Of a stretch of DNA of 64,000 nt, positions 1-17,465 are shown one piece after another. The notes under the pieces are model-generated. The model saw only the letters and a program-made list of their open reading frames with translations, did not search any database and was not told the DNA's origin. Each line of letters begins with the position of its first letter. The stretch's first letter is position 1. The DNA lies in contig CAJZBQ010000034.1 in assembly GCA_914767885.1 (NCBI GenBank), positions 352,501-416,500 on the forward strand, read 5' to 3'. A program made the position numbers and the translations under genes. Source of the stretch: Blepharisma stoltei. Lineage: Eukaryota > Ciliophora > Heterotrichea > Heterotrichida > Blepharismidae.

Positions 1-634
1 ATAGAATGTTGCAAATTTAATTATTTCATTCTTTATACATATCTTCACTGAATTCTGTATTTCCGCAACCTAAGATTAAAACTCTTGCATTTTTCGCGAC
101 TAGGAAGCCTGTTATTGATTTTTAATCAGTCAAATGTGAAGCCCTTATGCTTCTAAATAATGCTTTTCCAGTATCATGGATCACCGTTATTCTTCATTTT
201 TAATTTTATTAGAAAAGTACTGTAGAAAATAGAATATTAAAAAGTAAATTAATAATTAACCCTGATAATTCTCAGCTTCACTAGCAAAGGTAATAGCAAA
301 TGAAGAAGGGTTGACATTATTTGATAAAATTAAATAAAACGATTAAACTGGCTATAAGAGGGCAAGCTCACTGCCACCCCATCACGGCTACAAGAATAGC
401 TGCCTTCATAGACATTGGAGTTTGAATGAGGGAAATGAAAGGCTGCCATTTTGGATTTCTGGTCTGAACCACCTGTCCAGGTGATAAGCTCTCTCTTAGG
501 CAAGTCATCGTCTGTGAGATACCACAATAGTCCAGATAGACGAAGACAATGTGATAGGCAAAACATGTCTAGCTAATCTGACAGGGTCAGGAAAACCTTC
601 AGGGGGAGAAAAAAAACTTCCCTCTTCATCATTC
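1..634. other. Non-genic flank with a GC-richer repeat-like block
   Basis: Positions 1-340 are AT-rich with nothing recognisable. About 350-634 is clearly GC-richer and codes for nothing I recognise on either strand. On the minus strand it contains AAAATGGC (445-452), a motif that also occurs at the 5' ends of other SINE-like elements in this window. It may therefore be a retroposon fragment lying next to the reductase gene. This is inference from composition and one short motif. Confidence 0.35.
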
Positions 635-1791
635 CTAAGCCTGAAGGCTTACTTCAAAAGATACAGAGACCCTGCTTTCAGCTTCATTAGGATGGATCTG
701 CTCCATAGTAAGCAAGCTTCCCAATTTTCATCAGCGCCACATAATTTCTCCTATTATTTGATAAGGAATTCTCCAGAAAAAATATGATTGAACGCTGTGA
801 GACCAGTGCCCATAGTTGACTCCTGCATGCAAGTTGTTTATTAAGCTTTTAGCATAAGTCTCAACAGTTAAAGCCAGAGGTGATCCACTAAGCCCACTTG
901 TTTTCGACATATTGCTTATCACAAGCCCAGGCTTTACCGTCGCAACATCAATTGCATGACTGTACTCATATCTTATCGCTTCACTTAAAAAGTGATCAAA
1001 CTTTTTTACAGAAGAATAAACTGCTAAAGAGGGTAATACGGTTTCTTCAACCGAAGAAGAAAAGCTCATTATCAAACTCCTTTGGTGGGTTTCCTCATAC
1101 CGTCTCAAAAATCCAGGTATCAGATAGTAAGAAAGCATTGTTTGTGGGTAAACATTGACTCCAATAAGCTCTTCTATTTCAGATAAATCTTGATTAACTA
1201 AAAATTGTGGGTGCCCTCCAAAACCTACGTTGTTGATTAAAATCGAGATATTGTAGGAGCTCAGGTCTGCTATGACTTGCTTGTAAAAATTTTCAGGGTC
1301 TCTATGAGAGTATTTAAAATCAACTGCGAGGTATAGGCAAACCCTATAAATTGCCCTATATTGGAGCTGGAGACTCTCCAGTGGCTGGACCAACTGGAGA
1401 GAGGTCCTTTTGTCAACTCTCCTATTGGTTCGACCATACTAAGTTGGTCCAGCCACTTGAGAGTTTCCAGCTCCAATGTCCTGCCCTTATAGGCAGTTTA
1501 TAGGATTTATCTATATTTGAGATCTGGGTTTTTAGTGATTTCGAAAATTTCTTTTACAACTGCTGCTAGCTTTTCTGCGTTGCGGGAAATTAAAAGCACT
1601 TTGAAGCCTCGTTGAGAAAATTCTAAAGCGAGCCCTTTTCCAATCCCATCTGATGCCCCTGTGATTGCGACCCATCCATACCTGTACTGATCAACATCAA
1701 TTTTGCAAATATAGCTTGAATAGACCCATGTAATCAGCTGATAAGCAATTTTTAGAGCTCCAATCCAAACGAAGAATTCCCAAATAGACAT
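635..1791 (-). CDS. Very-long-chain 3-oxoacyl-CoA reductase / 17-beta-HSD type 12-like SDR (interrupted by an IES)
   Basis: Short-chain dehydrogenase of the ER fatty-acid elongation cycle, expected to reduce 3-ketoacyl-CoA with NADPH. A hydrophobic N-terminus (residues about 5-27) precedes the nucleotide-binding TGASDGIG (44-51). After the IES come the NNVG motif and the catalytic YSSVK (YxxxK). Deleting 1334-1515 joins NPDLK to YLAVDF, the expected family sequence, and leaves 324 residues, close to the usual 310-320. Two consecutive UGA codons (728-733) must be read as Trp near the C-terminus; the first real stop is TAG at 635-637. The last 30 or so residues are not conserved in an obvious way, and an undetected IES there could shift the true end. 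The family call is firm; the exact substrate is inferred. Confidence 0.88.
1334..1515. mobile_element. TA-bounded palindromic IES in the reductase gene (182 bp)
   Basis: Bounded by TA at 1332-1333 and 1514-1515. Most of the element is one imperfect inverted repeat: the arm beginning TTGGAGCTGGAGACTCTCCA (about 1360-1395) is matched by the complementary arm at about 1440-1477, with further pairing outside. Excision with one TA restores the reductase frame. It looks like a small MITE unrelated to families A and B below. Confidence 0.9.
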
Positions 1792-2039
1792 TTTATTATT
1801 AAATTGATTGGATTTTATATTGTCACTATATAAAAGAAATCCATATATAAAAAAATTTTGGCCTATTTATTGTATCCCAAAACTAACTTTTAAAATAATA
1901 AGTCATCAATTAATATATATAAATTAATTGCTACACCTCATATAACCCTTTTATGTTGGGATTGAAATGAAAAAATTGAAGTTGCAAGTGAGGTCCAATA
2001 GTTTTGATAGTTTAATGCTTCTTTAATAATTAAGGGCTA
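1792..2039. other. Short intergenic AT-rich stretch
   Basis: Upstream of the reductase start and before the LINE remnant. AT-rich, with no ORF or RNA gene recognised. It presumably holds the reductase promoter, but no specific motif can be defended. Confidence 0.4.
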
Positions 2040-2756
2040 TCCTTAGGGATGGATCTTCAGTTGCTTAACTTCAGATGGAGGCTGGAAACTAAAAGTAATG
2101 GACTTGTGCAGTGCATGCTACAACTGAATAAAGGATTGATACTGCCTTGGGAACTTAGATGTAGAGATATTATGAGGAAATATAGCATAGGAGATGATGA
2201 AATCGGTGAAGAATGGAAAAAAGTAAATGAAGGAGATGAAAAAAGAAAAAGAATAGAATGGAAGAGGAGGTATGGAAGATGACGGGCTTGTACAGGCTAC
2301 TGAGACAAAATAATACAGGTGCAAACCTACCGTTATATCTAAGAAATGCTAGTGAAAGGTGCCAAGCAATAAGGAAAATATTTGGACTGCGTTCTGGGTC
2401 TAATTTACAAACATTGCAAATATAGCAGACATTTGGCTGATAGCCCTGGGTGCAGCTTTTGTGGAGCAGATATAGAAAACGAGGTACATGCTATAGAATT
2501 ATACGGTGCTTATGAAGGAGAAAGGAAAAAAATTACTGAAATCTTATGAGGCGTTATGAAGGAAGATTTTATTGAATTGAGTCTGACAGACGTTGTGCTG
2601 TGTAGTTGAAAATCTGAAGAAATTATGTTAAGAAAATACCGAAACTGTATCACTTATTAATGAAAAAGTCATGATTTTATAGGAAATATTCATAAAATTA
2701 GAAGGAAATTGACCCTGATGGGGTGACGACCATAAATTAAATCTTAAATCTTAAAA
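2040..2756 (+). mobile_element. 5'-truncated, decayed LINE (non-LTR retrotransposon) 3' end
   Basis: The frame starting at 2049 (MDLQLLNFRWRLETK...), read through UGA, breaks by frameshift. It resumes with ...GLRSGSNLQTLQ, and in another frame RHLADSPGCSFCG followed by NEVHAIELYGAYEGER. The CxxC...H...Y pattern after a GLRSGS-type segment is the usual C-terminal zinc-knuckle region of LINE reverse-transcriptase polyproteins. The reverse-transcriptase core is absent. The element ends in a tail of TTAAATC-type repeats (about 2731-2755), as expected for target-primed retrotransposition. Frameshifts and in-frame stops show it is dead. No target-site duplication was found. Confidence 0.7.
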
Positions 2757-2882
2757 CTCCGTGAGCAAAGTTAGCAGTTTAACGAAGAAGAAACTACTAT
2801 ATTAACTCTTTAGATTTGGAATTTGGACAAAAATGATAAAAGACACTCCAAAAATTAACAAAGGGTTTACAATAGGAAGATA

Positions 2883-3436
2883 AAGCTACTTCTTTCAGGT
2901 GCAAAAGAAGAAATTAAGCCAAAAGATATTAAAAATAAAGCAACTTTAAACGAAATGAGTAAGGGTACAGAATTAATCAATGTTCCAAATATAGACCCAA
3001 CTGACAACATTTTTGGTGAAGAGGTCTATTTAAGCCTGAAAGCGAAAAATTCGCGTAGGAGAAATTTTCATGTTCAGCTTACTGACCATTAGAAAAATCC
3101 CTATTTTTTGCCTCGTGAGCGAACAAAAAATTTTTTTAATAGAAAAAATTTTTATGAAAAAAGTTTTGATATATAAGTGATAGTTAGTATTATAAAATCT
3201 ATAGCTAATCCTGTTTAATTTTAAACAAATTGCGTTTTTAAAACATAAATTTTGCAAATTAAATATTATTTGCTTTCCAATTTTTGCGAATTAGGATTTT
3301 TTTAAAATTTCGAAAAAACAATTTTCTATAAAATTTATATATAAAGTTTTTTCAAAAAAAAATTAACCCCCTCCGTGATCGAACAAGTTTTTTTGTTCGC
3401 TCACGGAGGGGGGAAGTTAGAAAAACTCAATTTTAA
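2883..3436 (+). pseudogene. Unidentified coding fragment interrupted by a MITE
   Basis: An open frame from 2883 reads KLLLSGAKEEIKPKDIKN... and ...NVPNIDPTDNIFGEEVYL, with protein-like composition. At 3056-3057 (TA) a family-A MITE begins. Removing 3058-3419 continues the frame as SRRKTQF and a TAA stop at 3434-3436. No start codon is visible, because the upstream part is lost or hidden by the LINE remnant. It could be the 3' end of a real gene with further IESs, or a relic. I do not recognise the protein. Confidence 0.35.
3058..3419. mobile_element. MITE family A copy, probable IES (362 bp)
   Basis: The right end carries the diagnostic inverted repeat CCTCCGTGATCGAACAAG / TTTGTTCGCTCACGGAGG with a short T-rich loop. 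The interior (TTTAATTTTAAACAAATTGC and flanking sequence) matches the copies at 6550 and 58037. The left end is degenerate. TA at 3056-3057 and 3418-3419 would be the excision boundaries if the flanking fragment is a gene. Confidence 0.7.
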
Positions 3437-3789
3437 AGGATTAAAAATGTGCAATTTAGTTTAAAATTTAATTCATTTGTTGATATAATAATATAACCTA
3501 ATATAAATATTTTATTAATGAAAAAAATATATATATAGATCTTTTTAAAATTCCATAAGCTAAAAGCTGATCTTGTAGTTTGAAAATGACAAATCTATCA
3601 AATGCTACAGATTTTGCAATTGAAGAGTCAACTTAACAATTCACAAAAGTCAAGCGAGACTAGCTAATTATGAAAATCTAATAGAATCAATAAGCTCATA
3701 TGATCATAGAGTTAATTTTACAATTAAAAAAACAAATATATTTCATATTTATTTTATTGTAAATTTATGTGGAATTTTACAAATACCAC
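3437..3789. other. AT-rich region upstream of the BEACH gene
   Basis: Holds a UGA-tolerant open frame (about 3580-3809) without a Met, beginning FENDKSIKCYRF. It could be an upstream exon or IES-split 5' part of the BEACH gene, since that gene's start is not settled. Otherwise only AT-rich sequence is visible. Confidence 0.3.
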
Positions 3790-11279
<7,490 letters not shown>

Positions 11280-11388
11280 CTAATTTTATTAATCCTATTA
11301 AAATAAATATATACTTATTATTTTCATATAAAAATAAAGATTATTATAAAGAATATAGCTTAATATTGACTATTTAAAACTAATATAA

Positions 11389-12038
11389 ATGTCAATCAAT
11401 GCCAAAGATGAAGATGGGAGAACAGAACTTCATCGGGCGAAAGGAGATGTCCAGCATTTACTAGCCCGAGGTGCTGATCCGAATATTCAAGATGACGGAG
11501 GATGGACTCCATTAATATCAGCAGCAAGCAGCGGAGATTTTGAAAAATTCAGATGCTTGATCTCCCACCCGTCTATAGACGTAAATATGCTAACTGAGTC
11601 GGGCACATCTGCACTTCATTATGCAGCAAGTAAAGGCCATAATGAAATTTTGACGCTTTTGTTACAAAGAGATGACATTAAAATGGATGTCCAGGATACT
11701 AATTCAAGATTTACGCCTCTTATGAGAGCTATAGAGATCTAGTTTGAATATTTTGATTTTTTAATATTTTTAGATTACCATTTAGGTATGTATATTAGTA
11801 TATTATAAGCAAAAAAAATTTATGTGCCCAGAAACTTATTCAAGCTGGGGCAAAATTAAATTTGAGAGACGTTGAAGGAGACACTGCTTTGCATCATGCA
11901 GCCATGACTGATAATATTCCGATTGCTTTGATGCTGATTGAAAATGGGGCTAAAACTGATATAGAGAATAAGCAACATCAGACAGCTTTGCAGGTAGCTT
12001 CACCTATGATGGCTCAAAGAATTGAAGAAGAGGCTTAG
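11389..12038 (+). CDS. Small ankyrin-repeat protein (gankyrin/PSMD10-like), one IES
   Basis: About 191 residues made almost entirely of ankyrin repeats: GRTELHRAKGDVQHLLARGADPN, GWTPLISAASSGDFEKFRCL, GTSALHYAASKGHNEILTLL, FTPLMRAI, then after the IES CAQKLIQAGAKLNLRD and GDTALHHAAMTDNIPIALML. Size and repeat number resemble the proteasome assembly chaperone gankyrin, but stand-alone ankyrin proteins of this length are common, so the ortholog is not certain. The 74-bp IES falls in a repeat; removing it keeps repeat spacing. Stop TAG at 12036-12038. Confidence 0.8.
11734..11807. other. IES (74 bp) in the ankyrin gene
   Basis: TA at 11732-11733 and 11806-11807. AT-rich and not a recognised MITE. 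Excision gives LMRAI|SKKNLCAQKLIQ in frame. Confidence 0.88.
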
Positions 12039-12593
12039 GCTTAAGAAGTTGAATTCAATCATTTTATTAACGATAATCAATCGTATTTTTATCAATTAAA
12101 TATAATTTAGAAATTAAAATAATATTTAATAGAAACTCTTCTAAAAAATCTTGAATGGTTTTAGGTGAATGGCATATCAAAGCATAAATAAATCCTAGCC
12201 AAACCTTCGAGCTTTAGAATAATTAGAATGCCAATGCTGAAACCATCTTATAATCGTTAATTTAGACATCAAAAAAATTATAGAATCAAATTATTTCTAA
12301 ATTTGCACCAGTAGCATTAAAGATTTAATTTCATAACGATTTACTAATTAAATATAAATCATTAATTTTCAGTTTATAATTGGCTTTAAGTAAATATTAA
12401 TTCAAAAAATTGCATCTCACAATATTTAGCTTAAAGTTATTTCTTATAGTAAATTTATTATTCATATCTTCCACAAAATATTTTAATATTCTTCCTTTAG
12501 CCAAAGCCCATAAAAATTATTTAATATATCTCTATTAAAACTTTTCAATTCTCATTTTTCAACGCACAAGTAAATTAACTCATAATTTTTATA
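12039..12593. other. Intergenic, AT-rich, nothing recognised
   Basis: About 555 bp between the ankyrin and TBC genes. No ORF, RNA gene or inverted repeat stands out on either strand. The TBC promoter presumably lies near its right end. Confidence 0.5.
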
Positions 12594-14314
12594 ATGGGTG
12601 CAACATGTGGCATAATTTCAAGAAACGGGAAAGAAATTAAACAAGTTGCCCTTCCGATCCAAAGACCAAAGTTTCTCGAAGGTTTTCCTCCTCCTGATCT
12701 CCGTGAAGCTGGAATTGGCTACTATCTGATTCCTCAAACCATGAACGACAGATTATTGGAGAATTTAGGCAAGTGGAATAAAATGATTAATATGTATTCT
12801 TCTACTACTTATCCTTTTGAAACATATTTAAAAGATCCTGAAAGAAAACAAAAATTGCTGAGAAGAATTAGAAAAGGACCTCCTGTACAGTATAGATGGC
12901 AAGCTTGAATTGCAGTGATGCAATTAAGCTCAAAAATTAATGAAGATGCATATGCGAAGTTCCCAATGGCAGAGGAAACAATTATGGCAACAATTAAAAG
13001 AGACCTTGACAGGACATTTCCAAATCAGCCTTATTTTGATAAGCAAAATTTCAATAATTCAGGACAGGCCTCTCTTGAAAGAATCTTAATCCATTTGCAA
13101 AACTATTTTTTATATATAATCCTATAAAATATTATATTTTACAAAAAATAAATTATTTCCCAAAAAAGCTAGGAAAATTTGCATCTCAGCACCCTGATAT
13201 AGGCTACTGCCAAGGAATGAATTTTATCGCTGGATTTCTTCTTATGATTTCAGGAGGAAGTGAAATTGAAGCTTATTTCGCTTTACAAGTTCTCTGCGAA
13301 AAATATGATTTAAGAGGCTTTTTTATCGAAAATATGCCATATCTGAAAAAATGTGTATGAATTTTTAATAGAATTTTCAGAATAAAACTCCCAAAGCTTT
13401 GGGAGCATTTTCAAGATGAAAATGTCCCAGACGATGCATGAATTTTAAAATGGTTCATGACAATATATTCAATGACACTTAATTTTGAAGCAATTGCCAG
13501 AATTTGGGATTGCTTCCTCGTTGATGGTATAAAAATGCTTTATCGGGTTGCCTTATCAATTTTATCTTCTATAGAAACTAACCTGCTTGGACTAGATGCT
13601 GTAGAAATATGTGAAGCTTTAAAAGAGGTAAAAAATATAATTGATCCTGAATCATTAATTATTTCGTCACTCAAAGTAAAGATTCAGAAAGAAAAAAATA
13701 ATGAAGCTCAAATAAATAAGGCCATTTTTATTTTTTTTAAAAAAATCTTTATTTGGGGAAAAAATGGTATAAAAATGTTTGAAAATGCATATAAAAGGAG
13801 AATTCTTGGTAGGAATAGCACAAAATCTGTGCCACCTCTTAGACCAAAACCTGAAGAGGCTACCAATGCTCAAAGCGAACAATGGCTAAAGCCACCCCTC
13901 CCTAAAAAAGAGCCATATTCTCCTCAGCCACGACCTTTTGTTATGGAAGAAATTAGAGAAGACATAAGAGATCACTCAGCAAGAGGGAAAATGCACTCAT
14001 TTTCATCTAATGTATCAGAAGAACACCCTTTACGTAGATCAACACAAGTTCCTACGCTTCCTGACATTTATAGCGCAAGGAAATATACAAATAGCTTTAG
14101 AGCTGAACCTTCTACTGGGTGGGTTGATGATGATTCTTCGCGTAGTGAATCAGATGAAGCAAGCGAAACTGTTGATGTTAAAACCGTTCTTCATGAGCTG
14201 TTAAGGGATAAAAGCAGGGATAATTTGTTTAGAATTAATTATATCGGAGCTCCATTAAAAAGAGAAGTGGACATTGATAAGAAGATCAACTTCATTAACA
14301 GGCTGCCAATTTAA
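12594..14314 (+). CDS. TBC-domain Rab GTPase-activating protein, one IES
   Basis: About 556 residues. The TBC domain starts at RKGPPVQYRWQAW (the last Trp is a UGA codon at 12906-12908 at a family-conserved position). It contains the arginine finger in IKRDLDRTFP (IxxDxxR), the glutamine finger in GYCQGMNFIAGF (YCQG), and WDCFLVDG near the end. Both catalytic fingers are intact, so an active Rab-GAP in vesicle transport is expected. The C-terminal third is low-complexity and acidic. Removing 13106-13155 gives LQNYF|PKKLGKFASQHPDIGYCQG, the normal spacing. An odd KAIFIFFKKIFIW stretch near 13720-13760 may hide an in-frame IES; this is not resolved. Confidence 0.9.
13106..13155. other. Short IES (50 bp) in the TBC gene
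   Basis: TA at 13104-13105 and 13154-13155, within a shared TATTT at both ends. AT-rich. Removal restores the TBC domain between LQNY and the YCQG motif. Confidence 0.8.
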
Positions 14315-14976
14315 TGTATATTTTTTAATTTTAGTTGCATTTTTTATGATTGCTCTTTTAAATATCTCAATTTTAAATATTTTTATATATTTTATGTTAA
14401 AGAACAATAAGGAATTTTCTCTGTAAAATACAGATTTAAGATTTACACATATGCTATTAAATTTATTAATAATCATCAAATACATAAAATAATTACTATC
14501 AAGAATTCAGTATTAGCCCAGATCTATTATTGAGCAAAACCATGGTAAAATCAAATCAAAAACTCTCCCATAAACGAGCAAATTATTTTTGTTTTAGGAC
14601 CTTTTTATAAATAAAATGAACTAATTCAATTTAATTTTAAACAGATTGCATTATCTTATTTAAATTTCTTAAATTTCAATTAAAAAGTTTAAACATAAGT
14701 TTAGCCACCCTTTAAGAGCAAAAATATTTTGCTCACTTAGAGTTAGTAAATTTTTATCATCAAAAGTGCGCAGCTTAAATTATTAAAAATATCGGTTAAT
14801 TCCAAATTGATGCTTATTTCATATACCTGTTCCAGATGAATTGCCCATCAAAATATGAATATTTATTGATCAAGAAGAGGCAAATTCATATGAAACTTTT
14901 TTTCTATCTCATAATTTATGCTTTAATCTACCATTCTCTGCAAAACGGTATAGAATTTGTATGGTTCGTCATAAAA
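14315..14976. other. Intergenic region with a degenerate MITE (14561-14746)
   Basis: From 14561 (AACTCTCCCATAAACGAGCAAA) to 14746 (TTTGCTCACTTAGAGTTAG) the ends are inverted-repeat-like. The interior TTTAATTTTAAACAGATTGC matches family-A MITE interiors, so this is an old, diverged family-A copy. The remainder is AT-rich. An upstream in-frame Met at 14836 exists but is not favoured as the next gene's start. Confidence 0.6.
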
Positions 14977-15672
14977 ATGATGAATTTAATGAGGCGTGCA
15001 CTTGTTATCGGAGGAAGCGGTGCTCTTGGCAGATCAATGGTCGAGATTTTCAGAGACAGTTGGGAAGTAACCAGTGTTGATCTCAGAGAAAATTCATCCG
15101 CCCACAAAAATATCATTCTCAACGAGCTTCAAAAAATTGACGACCAATGCGAGTCTTGCAAGCGAGAATTAACTGGAAAATATGACGCAATCTTATGTGT
15201 AGCTGGTGGATTTGCAGGTGGCAGTATTTCCGAACCTGAGGTCTTTTCAAAGATCCAGCACCTAATGAAATTGAATTTATTCCCATGCGTGATGGCTGGA
15301 CATATAGCAACTCAATTTTTAGCTGAAGAAGGGCTTATAGTATTGACTGGAGCTGCTGCTTGTTTTAAAGATACAACACCCGGTATCATCGCTTATGCTT
15401 TATCAAAGACAGCTACCCATTCTTTAGCTTTAAATCTTGCTACAAGACAAGATATTCCAGCAACATCTACTGTTGCTACAATTTTACCAGAAGTTATTGA
15501 TACCCCGAGCAATAGAGACGCAATGCCAAATGCTGATTTTAGTAAGTGGGCTAATCCAAGATCTATTGCTGCGTTGGTAAAAATGTGGGCAGAAGGAGTA
15601 AACAGACCTGAAAATGGCAGCTTTGCAGTCCTGAAAACAGTAAATGGACAGATTGTGCCTGAATTCGTTTAA
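14977..15672 (+). CDS. QDPR: Dihydropteridine reductase (quinoid, QDPR-like SDR)
   Basis: Short-chain dehydrogenase that recycles quinonoid dihydrobiopterin to tetrahydrobiopterin with NADH. N-terminal RRALVIGGSGALGRSMVEIF is the nucleotide-binding GxxGxxG. DAILCVAGGFAGG is the very characteristic QDPR segment. The catalytic pair is in GIIAYALSKTATHSLA (YxxxK), and LPEVIDTPSNRDAMP matches the family's C-terminal loop. About 231 residues from ATG 14977, near the usual 240; an in-frame extension to ATG 14836 would add an unlikely hydrophobic leader. No IES, no intron, stop TAA. Confidence 0.9.
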   Translation: MMNLMRRALVIGGSGALGRSMVEIFRDSWEVTSVDLRENSSAHKNIILNELQKIDDQCESCKRELTGKYDAILCVAGGFAGGSISEPEVFSKIQHLMKLNLFPCVMAGHIATQFLAEEGLIVLTGAAACFKDTTPGIIAYALSKTATHSLALNLATRQDIPATSTVATILPEVIDTPSNRDAMPNADFSKWANPRSIAALVKMWAEGVNRPENGSFAVLKTVNGQIVPEFV

Positions 15673-15703
15673 ATTAAATGAAAAATAAATAATTTCTTAA
15701 GAA

Positions 15704-16807
15704 TTAGTAAGTTATTGGGTTGTCTATTAATATTCTTCCGGTCTTGTATTCAGAAGACTCACTGTCGTAGGATAGCACCCCAGCTTTTACTTGTTTCCAC
15801 ATTTCTCTGACAGGCTCAAAATACTCGTGTCTCATGGCTTCTGAAGGAAGGGTTCTTTGCTCATGATCATATCTGAGTATATGTGAAAGTAAATCAATCG
15901 CTTCTGGCCCAGCAAGTTCTTTACGCTCTGGGTCAATAAATTTGTTCCAGCCTCGTTTTGGGTAGAGACCTACTGCTTCTTCAAGCTGTGGCTCTATTTC
16001 TAGGTCAAATTTATCAATATAGCTTCTTAAGGTTTCTGTTCCGAGAACTCTGATGATTTTGACGATTTGGTCTAAATTGTCGTGGCCGTGGAAAAAAGGC
16101 TCTTTTTGGAAAATTATTCCAGCAAAAACTGTCCCAAAGGCCCACATGTCTAAAGAATAATCGTAATATTGGTAGTTGAATAGAAGCTCAGGAGCTTTAT
16201 AATATCTGGTGCCAACCCTACAGTGGTATGGAGTACCAGGGACATAAAACTCTGATAGTCCCCAGTCAATTAAAGCAAGTTTTCTTTGGCTATGGTCAAT
16301 CATGATGTTATTTGGCTTGATGTCTCTATGCATGATTCCATGAGAATGGGCATAATCAAGAGTTTTAAGAAGTTCGTACATATAATAACGAACTTCAAAA
16401 TCTGTCAACTGCTTCATAAGTGTCTTATACTCCTGGTTCTCAAAGTATTCCAAAATCAATGAAATGGTTTTAGAAGGCTTGTCTTCAATTACATCAAATA
16501 TGCGCGGAATGCTGCATGAGCCTTGCAGACACCTAAGAATTTTTATTTCCCTACGAATTTTTTGCTTTTTTATCGGCTTTAAAGCTTTGATGACCACTTT
16601 TTCATTGCTGACTATATTAATGCCGGCAAAGATATCAGCGTATTTTCCACGTCCGATCTTTCGGAGGACTTCATAGTTTTCTTGATGCCCCCAGTCAATT
16701 TTTAGGTTTTCATAGTCATAATACTCTTGGTTTTTATTGAGGTTTACATTTGCATATAGCCTGGCTTTGGATTGAGAGGTCACAGGTCTGAGTATTTGAC
16801 TATTCAT
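15704..16807 (-). CDS. CK2A: Casein kinase II catalytic subunit alpha
   Basis: Complete 367-residue Ser/Thr kinase. The glycine loop is GRGKYADIFAG, the catalytic lysine is in KVVIKALKP, followed by the basic KKQKIRREIKIL. Catalytic loop HRDIKPNN; the magnesium-binding motif is DWG rather than DFG, a CK2 hallmark; GTRYYKAPELL and SLDMWAFGTVFAGIIFQKEPFFHGHDN are diagnostic. CK2 phosphorylates acidic substrates in nucleus and cytosol. The gene is intact: no UGA codon, no intron, no IES. It converges with dihydropteridine reductase, the stops being about 30 bp apart. Confidence 0.97.
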   Translation of the reverse strand: MNSQILRPVTSQSKARLYANVNLNKNQEYYDYENLKIDWGHQENYEVLRKIGRGKYADIFAGINIVSNEKVVIKALKPIKKQKIRREIKILRCLQGSCSIPRIFDVIEDKPSKTISLILEYFENQEYKTLMKQLTDFEVRYYMYELLKTLDYAHSHGIMHRDIKPNNIMIDHSQRKLALIDWGLSEFYVPGTPYHCRVGTRYYKAPELLFNYQYYDYSLDMWAFGTVFAGIIFQKEPFFHGHDNLDQIVKIIRVLGTETLRSYIDKFDLEIEPQLEEAVGLYPKRGWNKFIDPERKELAGPEAIDLLSHILRYDHEQRTLPSEAMRHEYFEPVREMWKQVKAGVLSYDSESSEYKTGRILIDNPITY

Positions 16808-16886
16808 AATTATTAGATCTTCTAATTATATATGCTTTAATCCATAAATAATTTATTTTATTTTTTTAAAAACAATATATAAACTA

Positions 16887-17180
16887 TTAATTTATATAGG
16901 GTAAAATTTTTAAAATCTCTTCATAAGCTTTTAGTTGGACTTTATTTCGAATTATTTCGTCTTTTGTGCTTTCAATCTCACCTTTAAGGATTTCTACTTC
17001 TTGGCTGCTGTCTGTAGCGAACATATTTACTGTTTGATTTCTATTGTAGGCTTGGATCATCTCAGCTTGCAAATTGTCACATAAAGTTTCGAATTCCATC
17101 ATTAAGCTGCCATCATCTGAAGGCTGCTTATTTAGCAATTTTATGATGCATTCAATAATTCTTTTAAGCTGATTCTCCAT
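16887..17180 (-). CDS. Small coiled-coil protein of unknown function
   Basis: 97 residues from Met 17180, beginning MENQLKRIIECIIKLL; a Met 17 codons upstream would add a hydrophobic leader and seems less likely. The second half (EVEILKGEIESTKDEIIRNK) is predicted coiled coil. It ends in LPYIN at a TAA. No family is recognised; small kinetochore, Mediator or centrosomal subunits look like this, but nothing here decides. The composition and the Met close to an AT-rich upstream region support a real gene. Confidence 0.55.
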   Translation of the reverse strand: MENQLKRIIECIIKLLNKQPSDDGSLMMEFETLCDNLQAEMIQAYNRNQTVNMFATDSSQEVEILKGEIESTKDEIIRNKVQLKAYEEILKILPYIN

Positions 17181-17465
17181 TATAAGTAGCAAAAATAGCT
17201 GCTGGGAAAATAAGGTTGTTAAAATAATCATTAACTCAATAATTCTAATTAGAAGTTTAGAAGAATTTGTTGTGGTTTTGGAATAGGAAAGTGAGGCTTA
17301 TTTACTTGTCAGGTCAAATAAAATTTAAATGTAAAGAAAAATTATGGATGGAGTTACTGGGGTTACTGCCGGTTGACATATTGAAATATAGATATGCAGT
17401 TAGGAAAACACTGATTAAAATATATCGATTAAATTTATATTAATCGGGAAGTCGATGTTAGCACA

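Noticed and set aside
330-566. ORF (minus) of 78 codons
   Set aside because: GC-rich block with no protein-like pattern, next to SINE-type sequence; judged non-coding.
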